From contig JABMOP010000275.1 in assembly GCA_013204125.1 (NCBI GenBank), positions 1 through 13,320 on the forward strand: a DNA stretch of 13,320 nucleotides. Direction: 5' to 3'. Origin of the DNA: Rhodospirillales bacterium. Its GTDB lineage: Bacteria; Pseudomonadota; Alphaproteobacteria; Rhodospirillales; UBA2165. Made by a program: the position numbers and the translations under genes. Under the pieces are notes generated by a model. That model saw nothing but the letters and a program-made list of their open reading frames with translations. It searched no databases and was not told where the DNA came from. Of this stretch, positions 1 to 5,486 are shown one piece after another (positions within the stretch are counted from its first letter, which is position 1; every line of letters starts with the position of its first letter).

Positions 1-42
1 AGCATTAATTGAAAATTTGGGACAGTCTGTAGTATTTTAGCC

Positions 43-174
43 ATGACAGAAAACTCCAAATATCAAAAAGACGAAAAATTTACGACGGCCGTAAAGAACC
101 TTCTTAAAACACCCCCAAAACCACATAAGCACGTTAAGAAATCGGAATCGGAAATGAGGCCGGATAAAGACTAA
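43..174 (+). CDS. Small basic hypothetical protein, 43 aa
   Basis: An ATG at 43 opens a frame of 43 codons ending in TAA at 172-174. The product is lysine-rich (about a quarter Lys) and hydrophilic, with a central TPPKPHKHVKK stretch and no membrane segment, cysteines or signal peptide. The N-terminal part (KFTTAVKNLLKTPPKPH) looks like a short amphipathic helix followed by a proline break, a pattern I associate with small uncharacterised proteobacterial proteins, though I cannot name a family. No good Shine-Dalgarno sequence precedes it. TTGAAA at 9-14 with TATTTT at 33-38 could be a weak promoter giving a nearly leaderless message. The stop overlaps by four bases the stop of the convergent gene at 171-548. 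It could be a chance frame, but the codon-like composition and the tight convergent stop argue for a gene. Confidence 0.55.
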   Translation: MTENSKYQKDEKFTTAVKNLLKTPPKPHKHVKKSESEMRPDKD

Positions 175-548
175 CGCCGACCTCGCGAATTGACCCAACT
201 AGGTCCACCTTGGTTGTGCGCTGTTATACGGCCTTGTTGTTGGAAATAGCGTTCTGAGGGTTCTTGTTTTTCGCATTTTGGACATTTGAATATTTCGTTG
301 TCATGCTCAGCGTGCCGCCCAACGCTGAGCATAATTTGTGGCGGGAAAGTACATTGGCAAAGTTTGTAGCCTAAAGCCTTGGCAAGTTCGGCCTCGCTGG
401 CTGCTAATGCTCGTTCCGCCTGGTTAATCTGCTCTTGGGCCTTGTCTGCCTCTGCACCAGCGGGCAAGAGGTCTTTGATACCCCGAAGAATGTCGAGTAC
501 ATGTTTACCATTCTGCAAAAATTCGAAGATTGCGTTTGTGTCATCCAT
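171..548 (-). CDS. Hypothetical protein with coiled-coil and CxC/CPxC putative zinc site
   Basis: A 125-residue soluble protein whose function I do not recognise. Residues about 1-30 form a hydrophobic/amphipathic helix, and about 33-60 are Ala/Glu/Gln-rich with heptad-like spacing, likely a short coiled coil. The second half carries CQCTFPPQIM, an H/D-rich stretch (GRHAEHDNE) and then CPKCEKQEP: two cysteine pairs about 24 residues apart, which resembles a small zinc ribbon. The tail is polar and Arg-rich. I start it at the ATG at 546-548; a TTG two codons upstream (554) is an alternative. The upstream Shine-Dalgarno is weak. It converges on the small plus-strand ORF with stops overlapping (CTAA at 171-174). 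The surrounding AT-rich DNA and nearby transposase fragment suggest an accessory gene. Confidence 0.6.
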   Translation of the reverse strand: MDDTNAIFEFLQNGKHVLDILRGIKDLLPAGAEADKAQEQINQAERALAASEAELAKALGYKLCQCTFPPQIMLSVGRHAEHDNEIFKCPKCEKQEPSERYFQQQGRITAHNQGGPSWVNSRGRR

Positions 549-560
549 AACCAAAGACCC

Positions 561-741
561 CGTATTAGAAATTGGGTTTGCTCAAAATCTGATACAATCT
601 TATGTAGCACAAGGCGGGGATGTGGAGTCGATATTTTCTGCGTTTATTGGGCTTGTACACGCACGCAACGAAGTGGTTGGTCGCGACTGCCTCATTGCGC
701 TTGATCGCTATATCAGCAAGAACGATTCAACAATCTTTTAA
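561..741 (+). other. Possible ORF remnant without a start codon
   Basis: This stretch reads openly to a TAA at 739-741 and encodes about 59 residues with a protein-like pattern (QNLIQSYVAQGGDVES, then FIGLVHARNEVVGRDCLIAL). No ATG, GTG or TTG lies at a sensible place before it; reading further upstream runs antisense through the putative zinc-binding protein gene and is not credible. It could be the 3' end of a decayed gene, a gene starting at an internal GTG near 619-621, or chance. The first kilobase also carries a transposase fragment, so decay is plausible. Confidence 0.22.
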
Positions 742-767
742 TGGCTGTGGCGTATGAGGGAGTTTTT

Positions 768-1020
768 CTAGGCTTGCGCCCCGTTATCAGGCCGCCGATA
801 GGTCAAACGCTTGCCTGATATACCTTTGAGAGCATTATGGGTGCGCTCCCAAACGGAAATCTTACGGTTGTGATTGCGGAAATCGAATTCAGCCAGATAA
901 CGGTGTAAATGCTGTTCGCCGCAGTGCTGGTAGATGCCCTTCATGCCGCGTTTGGAGATCGAGAAAAAAAACCTTCAATGGTGCTCGTGGTATCGGCTAC
1001 CAATCGGTCGCGCTCCGTCT
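768..1020 (-). pseudogene. IS1595/ISXO2-type transposase, frameshifted C-terminal fragment
   Basis: Translated from the minus strand, this region gives DRLVADTTSTIEGFFS in one frame. After a one-base shift it continues ISKRGMKGIYQHCGEQHLHR, YLAEFDFRNHNRK and LKGISGKRLTYRRPD, ending in TAG at 768-770. This is the C-terminal part of the DDE transposase domain of the IS1595 (ISXO2-like) family, where an IEGFFS-x-x-KRG motif is followed by YQHC and LAEFDFRYNxR. The frame changes at a run of eight A (964-971); seven would restore one continuous frame, so slippage or a sequencing error there would explain it. The N-terminal two thirds of the transposase and clear inverted terminal repeats are missing. 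It is a dead remnant marking past IS activity in this accessory stretch. Confidence 0.75.
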
Positions 1021-1057
1021 TAATTTTCTGCTAATCCCTCGATAAATCAAAATTTCC

Positions 1058-1087
1058 TTGACTTTCACCTTGAATATGGATTATATT
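1058..1087 (+). promoter_or_regulatory. Sigma-70-like promoter for the DUF4258-HTH module
   Basis: TTGACT at 1058-1063 is followed, after an 18-base spacer, by TATATT at 1082-1087 (or TTATAT at 1081-1086 after 17). Both boxes match five of six consensus positions in the best register. Transcription would start near 1094, inside the first operator-like repeat, leaving a leader of roughly 90 bases before the ATG at 1184. A second, weaker option is TTGATT at 1149-1154 with TACATA at 1172-1177, which would give a nearly leaderless message. Confidence 0.5.
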
Positions 1088-1092
1088 TCCAT

Positions 1093-1114
1093 AATATCAT
1101 CAAAATGGTATATT
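1093..1114 (+). promoter_or_regulatory. Operator-like site 1 (near-palindrome)
   Basis: AATATCATCAAAATGGTATA followed by TT is an imperfect inverted repeat. Its core ATCAAAATGGTATA (1099-1112) matches the second site at 1162-1175 in 12 of 14 positions. It sits where transcription from the predicted promoter would begin, as expected for autorepression by the HTH protein encoded in the same operon. The binding protein is inferred. Confidence 0.4.
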
Positions 1115-1159
1115 AATCGAGAATGAGAGGGGCTGGAAAGCATTTTTCTTGATTTATTT

Positions 1160-1174
1160 GTATCAAAATGATAC
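1160..1174 (+). promoter_or_regulatory. Operator-like site 2 (GTATC-N5-GATAC)
   Basis: A perfect inverted repeat with five-base arms (GTATC and GATAC) around AAAAT, ending nine bases before the ATG at 1184. It shares ATCAAAATG with site 1, and the two copies are 63 bases apart, six helical turns. Binding here could block the ribosome site region or the secondary promoter. Confidence 0.45.
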
Positions 1175-1183
1175 ATATTGGGA

Positions 1184-1528
1184 ATGTCGAATGTGACTCC
1201 ATTCCCCCGCCCAATCCATTGGGAAAAGGTGAGGAGCGATGATGCCAAGCGCATCATCAACGAATGGTCGCAAGATGATGACAAGATAATTTATACCAAC
1301 CACGTCCTTGAAAGAATGGAGCAACGCGGCTTAACGAGGGCCGATGTAAAGCGGGTTTTATTGACTGGTCATGTTTCCACCCAGCCAAAGAAGGATGAGC
1401 TCGGAAATTGGGTGGCAATTATTGAACGTGAAATATCAGGCGGGCGTGATGCTGGAGTAGTAACGGCGATGATGAACGAAGACGAAAAATTAGTACTCAT
1501 TACAGTCGAATGGATGGATATAAAATGA
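1184..1528 (+). CDS. DUF4258 domain protein, toxin-like
   Basis: A 114-residue cytosolic protein. Residues about 34-112 fit the DUF4258 pattern: a short strand ending in Thr-Asn-His (TNHVLERMEQRGLTRADVK, 38-56), then a helix with the R-M-x-x-R-G core, a strand-rich middle with ELGNWVAII and EREISGGRD, and a closing hydrophobic strand LVLITVEW. Known members are small proteins found as the first gene of pairs with DNA-binding antitoxin-like partners, and the fold is considered related to RelE/MqsR-type toxins; activity here is inference. The start is taken at ATG 1184-1186, although a TTG at 1178 is in frame and the ribosome site is weak. Its TGA overlaps the ATG of the HTH gene (ATGA at 1525-1528), so the two are translationally coupled. 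Two repeated operator-like sequences lie just upstream. Confidence 0.72.
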   Translation: MSNVTPFPRPIHWEKVRSDDAKRIINEWSQDDDKIIYTNHVLERMEQRGLTRADVKRVLLTGHVSTQPKKDELGNWVAIIEREISGGRDAGVVTAMMNEDEKLVLITVEWMDIK

Positions 1529-2019
1529 CCTACCATTATAAATCTTGCGGGCTTGATTACGTCTATCTCCTGAACGGGTATGAGGAGAAGGAAACGCCCT
1601 ACGGGTCCGGCGTGTCGTTCCGCGCGGCGGACAAATTGGATAATGTTTTGGCGTCAATGGTTGTTGCGACACCCGGGCGGTTGCGCGGGCAAGAGGTTCG
1701 GTTTATCCGATCCATGCTTGATCTTTCCCAGAAGCAATTAGCCGATCGTTTGGGCGTCAGCAGGGTGACCGTCGCCAGATGGGAAGGAAAATCTTCGACG
1801 CCAATTCCGGGCGCGGCGGACAGATTGTTACGCATGATCTACGCGATAGAAATGTTTACCGCCGATGGGGTAGAGCACGTTTACAGTATGTTGACGGAAA
1901 TCAGCGGGCCTTTGCCGGAGCGCATGGAAATGGTCTATGCGGCGGCTTCTTCTGAAGAAGAACCAGAATTGTTTGATAATAATGGCGGCGGTCCGACCTG
2001 GACAAAAAAGGCGGCCTGA
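1525..2019 (+). CDS. HTH regulator, antitoxin-like partner of the DUF4258 protein
   Basis: A 164-residue protein. Residues 1-45 (MTYHYKSCGLDYVYLLNGYE, then TPYGSGVSF) form a small N-terminal domain I have seen in HTH proteins that follow DUF4258 genes. Residues about 52-105 hold an Xre/MqsA-like helix-turn-helix with LSQKQLADRLGVSRVTVARW (67-86), the recognition helix being around SRVTVARWE, followed by ADRLLRMIYA. The C-terminal tail (142-164) is acidic then basic and likely disordered. Unlike MqsA/YgiT antitoxins it has no pair of CxxC zinc motifs: one Cys (position 8) is visible. The start is the ATG overlapping the upstream stop. It probably binds the two ATCAAAATG-containing sites before the operon and represses it, as antitoxins of this layout do. 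A plain regulator of the operon without toxin neutralisation is the alternative. Confidence 0.75.
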   Translation: MTYHYKSCGLDYVYLLNGYEEKETPYGSGVSFRAADKLDNVLASMVVATPGRLRGQEVRFIRSMLDLSQKQLADRLGVSRVTVARWEGKSSTPIPGAADRLLRMIYAIEMFTADGVEHVYSMLTEISGPLPERMEMVYAAASSEEEPELFDNNGGGPTWTKKAA

Positions 2020-2050
2020 CAATAGCGCCCTTCACGCCCTTTAAGGCTGG

Positions 2051-2090
2051 AAAAGCACACAAATGCACATAAAAGCACATAAATGCACAT
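2051..2090. repeat. Four-copy 10-bp tandem repeat (AAAWGCACAY)
   Basis: Four exact decamers in phase: AAAAGCACAC, AAATGCACAT, AAAAGCACAT, AAATGCACAT. Position four alternates A/T, so the array is also two copies of a 20-bp unit with a single difference. It begins 32 bases after the HTH stop, in the gap between that gene and the convergent ABC operon. The 10-bp period places every GCACA on the same helix face. Function unknown. Confidence 0.85.
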
Positions 2091-2211
2091 GGTTTTGAAA
2101 ACGGCGCAAAAACTGTCGCAAGGGGCCGCAAGCGGATGGGGGCGCGTAAATCTGCCCTACCAACCCTGGTGCGGCAGAGAATCCAGGGAGAATTTGGCCG
2201 GTATTTTTGCC

Positions 2212-3036
2212 TTAAAAATTCTTGGTCTGCGGCGGGCGCCAGCGGGAAAAGCGGGCTTCGATGGCGCGGACGATGCCGGTCAGCACCAGCGAGATCGCCA
2301 TGAACAAGATCAGCCCGGCGAACACCACGTCCACCTGGAAGGTGCCCGAGGCGCGCACCATGATGACGCCGATGCCCTTGGACGAGCCGCCGAAAAATTC
2401 GGCGACGACGACGCCCAAGACGGCGCGGCCGATGGCGAGACGGAGGCCGGCAATGATGAACGGCAGCGAATTTGGGACAACCACCAGCTTGTTGATTTCC
2501 CATTCGTTGGCGCCGTAGGATTTGACCACGTTGATCAAAAGCTTGTCGGCGTTTTTCACCCCTTCATAGGTGTTGATCAAAAGCGGGAACAAAGCGCCGA
2601 TGAAAACGACGAAAATCACCGACTTCATGCCGATGCCGAACCAGATGAGGATAAGCGGCAGGAACACCAGCCTCGGCGTTGCATTGATGGCGGTGATGAA
2701 CGGATCGAAAATGTCGTTGATCAGGCGAGAGCGCCCCATGATGACGCCCAACGGCAGGGCGACGATGATCGAAAGGCCGAGCCCAAGGAGGAACGCGGTG
2801 GCGCTGAACTGCACCGCCGGCCACAACTTGCCGCTGGCGATTAAATCGCCGAGGGCTTCGACGACCATGATGGGCGTCGCAAAGAAAAGCTGCATGCCCT
2901 TGGAAAGGGTGAAGATGGTGGGCACAATCTGCCAAATCACGATCATGACGATGATAAAACCGCCGCCCAAAAAAGCGTGCTCGTATTTTTCCCGGAATGT
3001 TTTGCGGGTGATATCGGCGGAACGGATGTCGCTCAT
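2212..3036 (-). CDS. ABC transporter permease, NitT/TauT (SsuC/TauC-like) family
   Basis: A 274-residue inner-membrane permease of the BPD_transp_1 family that imports small anions or nitrogen/sulfur compounds. Hydrophobic segments lie near residues 25-43, 84-110, 120-150, 205-225 and 245-265. The cytoplasmic coupling (EAA) loop reads SYGANEWEINKLVVVPNSLP, the part that docks on the ATPase. The first segment is followed by the usual periplasmic stretch, and IMGRSRLINDIFDPFITAIN marks the family. Its ATG at 3034-3036 lies 17 bases after the stop of the upstream permease, with a strong GGGGAGG ribosome site between them. It is the last gene of the operon (ATPase, permease, permease) and ends in TAA. 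Having two different permeases implies a heterodimeric channel. The substrate cannot be read from the sequence, and no binding-protein gene is in the window. Confidence 0.88.
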   Translation of the reverse strand: MSDIRSADITRKTFREKYEHAFLGGGFIIVMIVIWQIVPTIFTLSKGMQLFFATPIMVVEALGDLIASGKLWPAVQFSATAFLLGLGLSIIVALPLGVIMGRSRLINDIFDPFITAINATPRLVFLPLILIWFGIGMKSVIFVVFIGALFPLLINTYEGVKNADKLLINVVKSYGANEWEINKLVVVPNSLPFIIAGLRLAIGRAVLGVVVAEFFGGSSKGIGVIMVRASGTFQVDVVFAGLILFMAISLVLTGIVRAIEARFSRWRPPQTKNF

Positions 3037-3053
3037 TTAGCTATCCTCCCCGC

Positions 3054-3863
3054 TCACATGCCGACGCGCCAGGGGAACGCGGTGCGCTCCGCCCAACGGA
3101 TGCCTTCGGTGAAAAAGACGGCGATCACCATCAACGCCAGGATGTAGCCGAACATCCGGTCGAGCACATACATATCGCCGTACCACGCGATGCGGTAGCC
3201 GACCCCTTCGGAGGCGGCAAAAAATTCGCCGACCAGCACGCCGATCAGGCCGCGGCCGATGGCATAGCGGGCGCCGGCAATCACGAAAGGCAGGACGGTG
3301 GGGACAATGACGATTTTATAGAGATCCCATTCCTTGCCGCCGAAGGCGCGCACCGCGTTAATCAAAAGCGCATCGACCGAACGCACCCCGGCGTAGGAAT
3401 TGAAGACGAACGGAAAGACGCAAAGGACGAAAATCAAGATCGCTTTGCCGGAAACGCCGACACCGAAGAAAATAATCACCAGCGGCGCGACGGCCACCAG
3501 CGGGCTGGCGTAAAGGGCGGTCAGCAACGGGTCCAGCGAATAGCCGACGCGTACGCGCTAGCCCATGACGACGCCGATCGGGATGCCGATTAAGATGGCG
3601 GCGCCGAAACCAAAAAACAGAGGTTTGCCGCTGGACATTAAATCGCGCCAAATAAGACCGCTTTCCATGTCGCGGTAGAGGCCTAAAAAGATCAGGCTCG
3701 GTTTCGAGATGATGAATTTGTTTAACGGGATCCACCACGTCAGCGTCGCTTCCCAGGCGAGGAAGAAAATGGTGATGGCAATCAGCCCTAAGATGACGCG
3801 CCGCCAATCGTCGTAGAATTTGGCGAGCCCGTTTTCGGCGGCGGAATTGGTGCCTTCGGCCAT
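3054..3863 (-). pseudogene. ABC permease, NitT/TauT family, interrupted by an in-frame amber codon
   Basis: Translation from ATG 3861-3863 runs 101 residues (first membrane helix near 23-42, then FFGFGAAILIGIPIGVVMG), hits TAG at 3558-3560, and in the same frame continues RVRVGYSLDPLLTALYASP to a TGA at 3054-3056. The second part holds the remaining membrane helices and the EAA loop (AFGGKEWDLYKIVIVPTVLP). Total length with the stop bypassed is 269 codons, close to the 274 of its neighbour, and the two align without a gap across the stop: MG-TAG-RVRVGYSLDP against MG-R-SRLINDIFDP. A single substitution (for example TGG or CAG to TAG) therefore explains it. The start overlaps the ATPase stop by one base (TAATG). 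A TTG at 3527 could restart translation, but that would lose the first helix. It is either a recent pseudogene, a suppressed amber, or a sequence error. Confidence 0.85.
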
Positions 3864-4657
3864 TAGGCGCGCACCGGTCCGCCCTGGGAATCGATTTCGT
3901 CTTTCAATTCGTTCCAGATGCTGAGTTTCAATTTGTTGAATTCGGGGGTTACCCGCATTTCGTAATCGCGCGGCCGGGGAAGCGGGATATCAATGATCGT
4001 TTTGGTGCGCCCGGGTCGTTTGGTCATGACAATCACCCGGTCCGACAAATACACCGCTTCTTCGATCTGGTGGGTGACGAAGAGGACGGTTTTTTTGGCT
4101 TCTTGCCAGATGCGTAAAAGTTCGGCCTGCATGATGTCGCGGGTTTGGGCGTCCAGGGCGGCGAACGGCTCGTCCATCAATAAGACGTCGGGATCGCTGA
4201 CCAGGGCGCGGGCGATGCCGACCCGTTGTTTCATACCGCCCGATAACTCGTGCGGATAATGGCGCTCGAAGCCGACTAGGCCGACCATTTCGATGAATTT
4301 TCCGACCACGATCAGGCGCTCTTTTTTGCGGACGCCGCGAAGTTCCAGGGCCAGGCCGACATTGTCTTCGACCGTTCGCCACGGCAAAAGCCCAAATTCC
4401 TGGAAGACCATGGCGCGGTCCTGGCCGGGGCCGGAAACCCGGTTGCCTTTGATCGCCATTTCGCCCGAATTGGGCTGGATCAGGCCGAGAAGGACATTCA
4501 AGAACGTGCTTTTACCGCATCCCGAGGGGCCGACGATAGAAACGAATTCACCTTCGCCGACGGAGATATCAAAATCATGAAGGGCCGTAACCGGCGCGCG
4601 ATTAGGCGGCGTGAACGTCAGGTTGACGTTTTTGGCCTCGATATATTCAACCGCCAT
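3863..4657 (-). CDS. ABC transporter ATP-binding protein, NitT/TauT family
   Basis: A 264-residue ATPase powering the permeases encoded downstream. All nucleotide-binding motifs are intact: Walker A GPSGCGKST (43-51), Q-loop VFQEFGLLPW (Gln86), signature LSGGMKQR (138-145), Walker B VLLMDEP (158-164), D-loop ALDAQ and switch His196 in FVTHQIEEA. The LLPW after the Q-loop and the TKRPGR segment near 212-217 are typical of the TauB/SsuB/NrtD group importing taurine, sulfonates, nitrate or similar compounds. I start it at ATG 4655-4657 because GGGGAGA lies seven bases upstream; an in-frame ATG at 4690 would add 11 residues but has no comparable ribosome site. Its TAA overlaps the next permease ATG. 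First gene of the operon. Confidence 0.93.
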   Translation of the reverse strand: MAVEYIEAKNVNLTFTPPNRAPVTALHDFDISVGEGEFVSIVGPSGCGKSTFLNVLLGLIQPNSGEMAIKGNRVSGPGQDRAMVFQEFGLLPWRTVEDNVGLALELRGVRKKERLIVVGKFIEMVGLVGFERHYPHELSGGMKQRVGIARALVSDPDVLLMDEPFAALDAQTRDIMQAELLRIWQEAKKTVLFVTHQIEEAVYLSDRVIVMTKRPGRTKTIIDIPLPRPRDYEMRVTPEFNKLKLSIWNELKDEIDSQGGPVRA

Positions 4658-4664
4658 TGGGTTG

Positions 4665-4671
4665 TCTCCCC
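4665..4671 (-). promoter_or_regulatory. Ribosome binding site deciding the ATPase start
   Basis: On the minus strand GGGGAGA ends seven bases before the ATG at 4655-4657. It makes that ATG, rather than the in-frame one at 4690, the likely start of the ABC ATPase. Confidence 0.7.
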
Positions 4672-4704
4672 GTTTAAAACTTTTGAACAAGACGCCGGAT
4701 GCGG

Positions 4705-4746
4705 CCCCTTAAGTTCAGGTGACAAGAAAGCTTTTTTTTTAAGGGG
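4705..4746. repeat. Inverted repeat CCCCTTAA / TTAAGGGG in the ABC-psiE intergenic space
   Basis: Perfect eight-base arms (4705-4712 and 4739-4746) enclose 26 bases that end in a run of T; nine T (4732-4740) overlap the start of the right arm. It lies between the divergent ABC operon and psiE-like gene. As RNA on the minus strand it would be a hairpin in the ABC leader; as DNA it could be a regulator site. No gene upstream needs a terminator here. The remainder of the 4658-4862 gap shows no convincing promoter boxes. Confidence 0.4.
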
Positions 4747-4862
4747 GGTCCAGGATTATCTGGTAAGCGGGGCCTAATAAATTATCGCCCTTAATGAATT
4801 CTTAGCCGGCGCGGCTTAAACGGAGGACGGGAATGGGAGATTGAAGGGAAGGGAACGGGCCA

Positions 4863-5333
4863 ATGGCATCTAAAACGGACAGCGTCACCCGGTTCACGCT
4901 TCGCGTCCGGACATTCGGCGAAGCGGTCGGCAATCTTCTGGTCGATGGCTTTCATCTCTTGGCGCTCTTCGGCATCGGCGCGACCATTGTTTGGGCGGCG
5001 GTGTTCGCCTTTATCGGCATGATGGAAAAAGGCAGCGCCGCGATCGACGACATCCTGCTGTTGTTTATTTACCTCGAGCTCGGCGCCATGGTCGGCATTT
5101 ATTTCAAGACCAATCACATGCCGGTGCGCTTTCTCATTTACGTTGCCATGACCGCCTTGACCCGGCTTCTGTTCGGCTTCGTCAGTATCGAGCATTCCTC
5201 GGATGTGCGTATCGTAATCGTATCGGGCGCGATTTTGTTATTGGCGCTGGCGGTATTGGTCGTGCGCTACGGCTCCAGCAAATTTCCGGCTGCGGCGCCA
5301 TCGCGCGGTGGGGAAGTCGAAGGCGGGGGATAA
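4863..5333 (+). CDS. PsiE-family inner-membrane protein
   Basis: A 156-residue protein with four predicted membrane helices, near residues 28-52, 61-81, 88-107 and 116-135. The family signature is clear: IDDILLLFIYLELGAMVGIY (61-80) followed by FKTNHMPVRFLIYVAMTALT (81-100). The PsiE family is named for the phosphate-starvation-inducible protein of E. coli; its molecular function is not established, and nothing here shows phosphate control. The ATG at 4863 is preceded by GAAGGGAA in a purine-rich leader, giving a good ribosome site. The C-terminal tail after residue 140 is Gly/Pro/Ala-rich and probably disordered. It stands alone, divergent from the ABC operon, and its stop is only three bases from the encoded CCA end of the convergent tRNA-Gln. 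Confidence 0.82.
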   Translation: MASKTDSVTRFTLRVRTFGEAVGNLLVDGFHLLALFGIGATIVWAAVFAFIGMMEKGSAAIDDILLLFIYLELGAMVGIYFKTNHMPVRFLIYVAMTALTRLLFGFVSIEHSSDVRIVIVSGAILLLALAVLVVRYGSSKFPAAAPSRGGEVEGGG

Positions 5334-5336
5334 GGT

Positions 5337-5413
5337 TGGCTGGGGCGGGAGGATTTGAACCTCCGAATGCCGGCATCAAAAGCCGGTGCCTTAGACCACT
5401 TGGCCACGCCCCA
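5337..5413 (-). tRNA. tRNA-Gln (anticodon TTG)
   Basis: On the minus strand, the acceptor arms TGGGGCG and CGCCCCA pair fully. The D arm is GCC...GGC, the anticodon stem is CCGGC/GCCGG around the loop TTTTGAT (anticodon TTG, reading CAA), and the T arm is GGAGG/CCTCC with loop TTCAAAT. The discriminator is G (5340), as expected for glutamine, and CCA is encoded at 5339-5337. The 74-base body plus CCA is a normal cloverleaf. It lies downstream of, and on the same strand as, the cyclase gene, with an AT-rich patch (TATTGTTAAAA) just before its 5' end that may be its own promoter. Confidence 0.95.
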
Positions 5414-5462
5414 TCCGTTTTAACAATAGCGTCGGCAATCTACGCAACTCGGGCGCACCGGG

Positions 5463-5482
5463 CAACCTTTCGGCGCAGGTTG
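5463..5482 (-). terminator. Weak hairpin after the cyclase gene
   Basis: CAACCT and AGGTTG pair perfectly around an eight-base loop, starting five bases after the cyclase stop on the minus strand. There is no following T tract, so a factor-independent terminator is doubtful; it may instead protect the 3' end or mean nothing. Confidence 0.25.
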
Positions 5483-5486
5483 GGAC

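Noticed and set aside
756..1040. GAGGGA sequences facing inward on both sides of the transposase fragment as IS ends
   Set aside because: Only about seven bases agree and the flanking octamers do not match as a target duplication.
2051..2090. CRISPR array
   Set aside because: Units are 10 bp with no spacers, and no cas gene is present.
2164..2188. CCCTGG...CCAGGG hairpin as terminator of the ABC operon
   Set aside because: Only six pairs, a 13-base loop and no T tract on the minus strand; too weak to call.
2083..2844. Long plus-strand open frame (253 codons) opposite the ABC permease
   Set aside because: Its product is Asp/Glu/His/Arg-rich low-complexity text typical of the antisense of a GC-rich membrane-protein gene, and the minus strand encodes a clear permease.
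3558..3560. TAG recoded as an amino acid throughout the genome
   Set aside because: TAG ends the TPR gene (9736-9738) and the putative zinc-protein gene (171-173) at natural C-termini, so it acts as a normal stop here.
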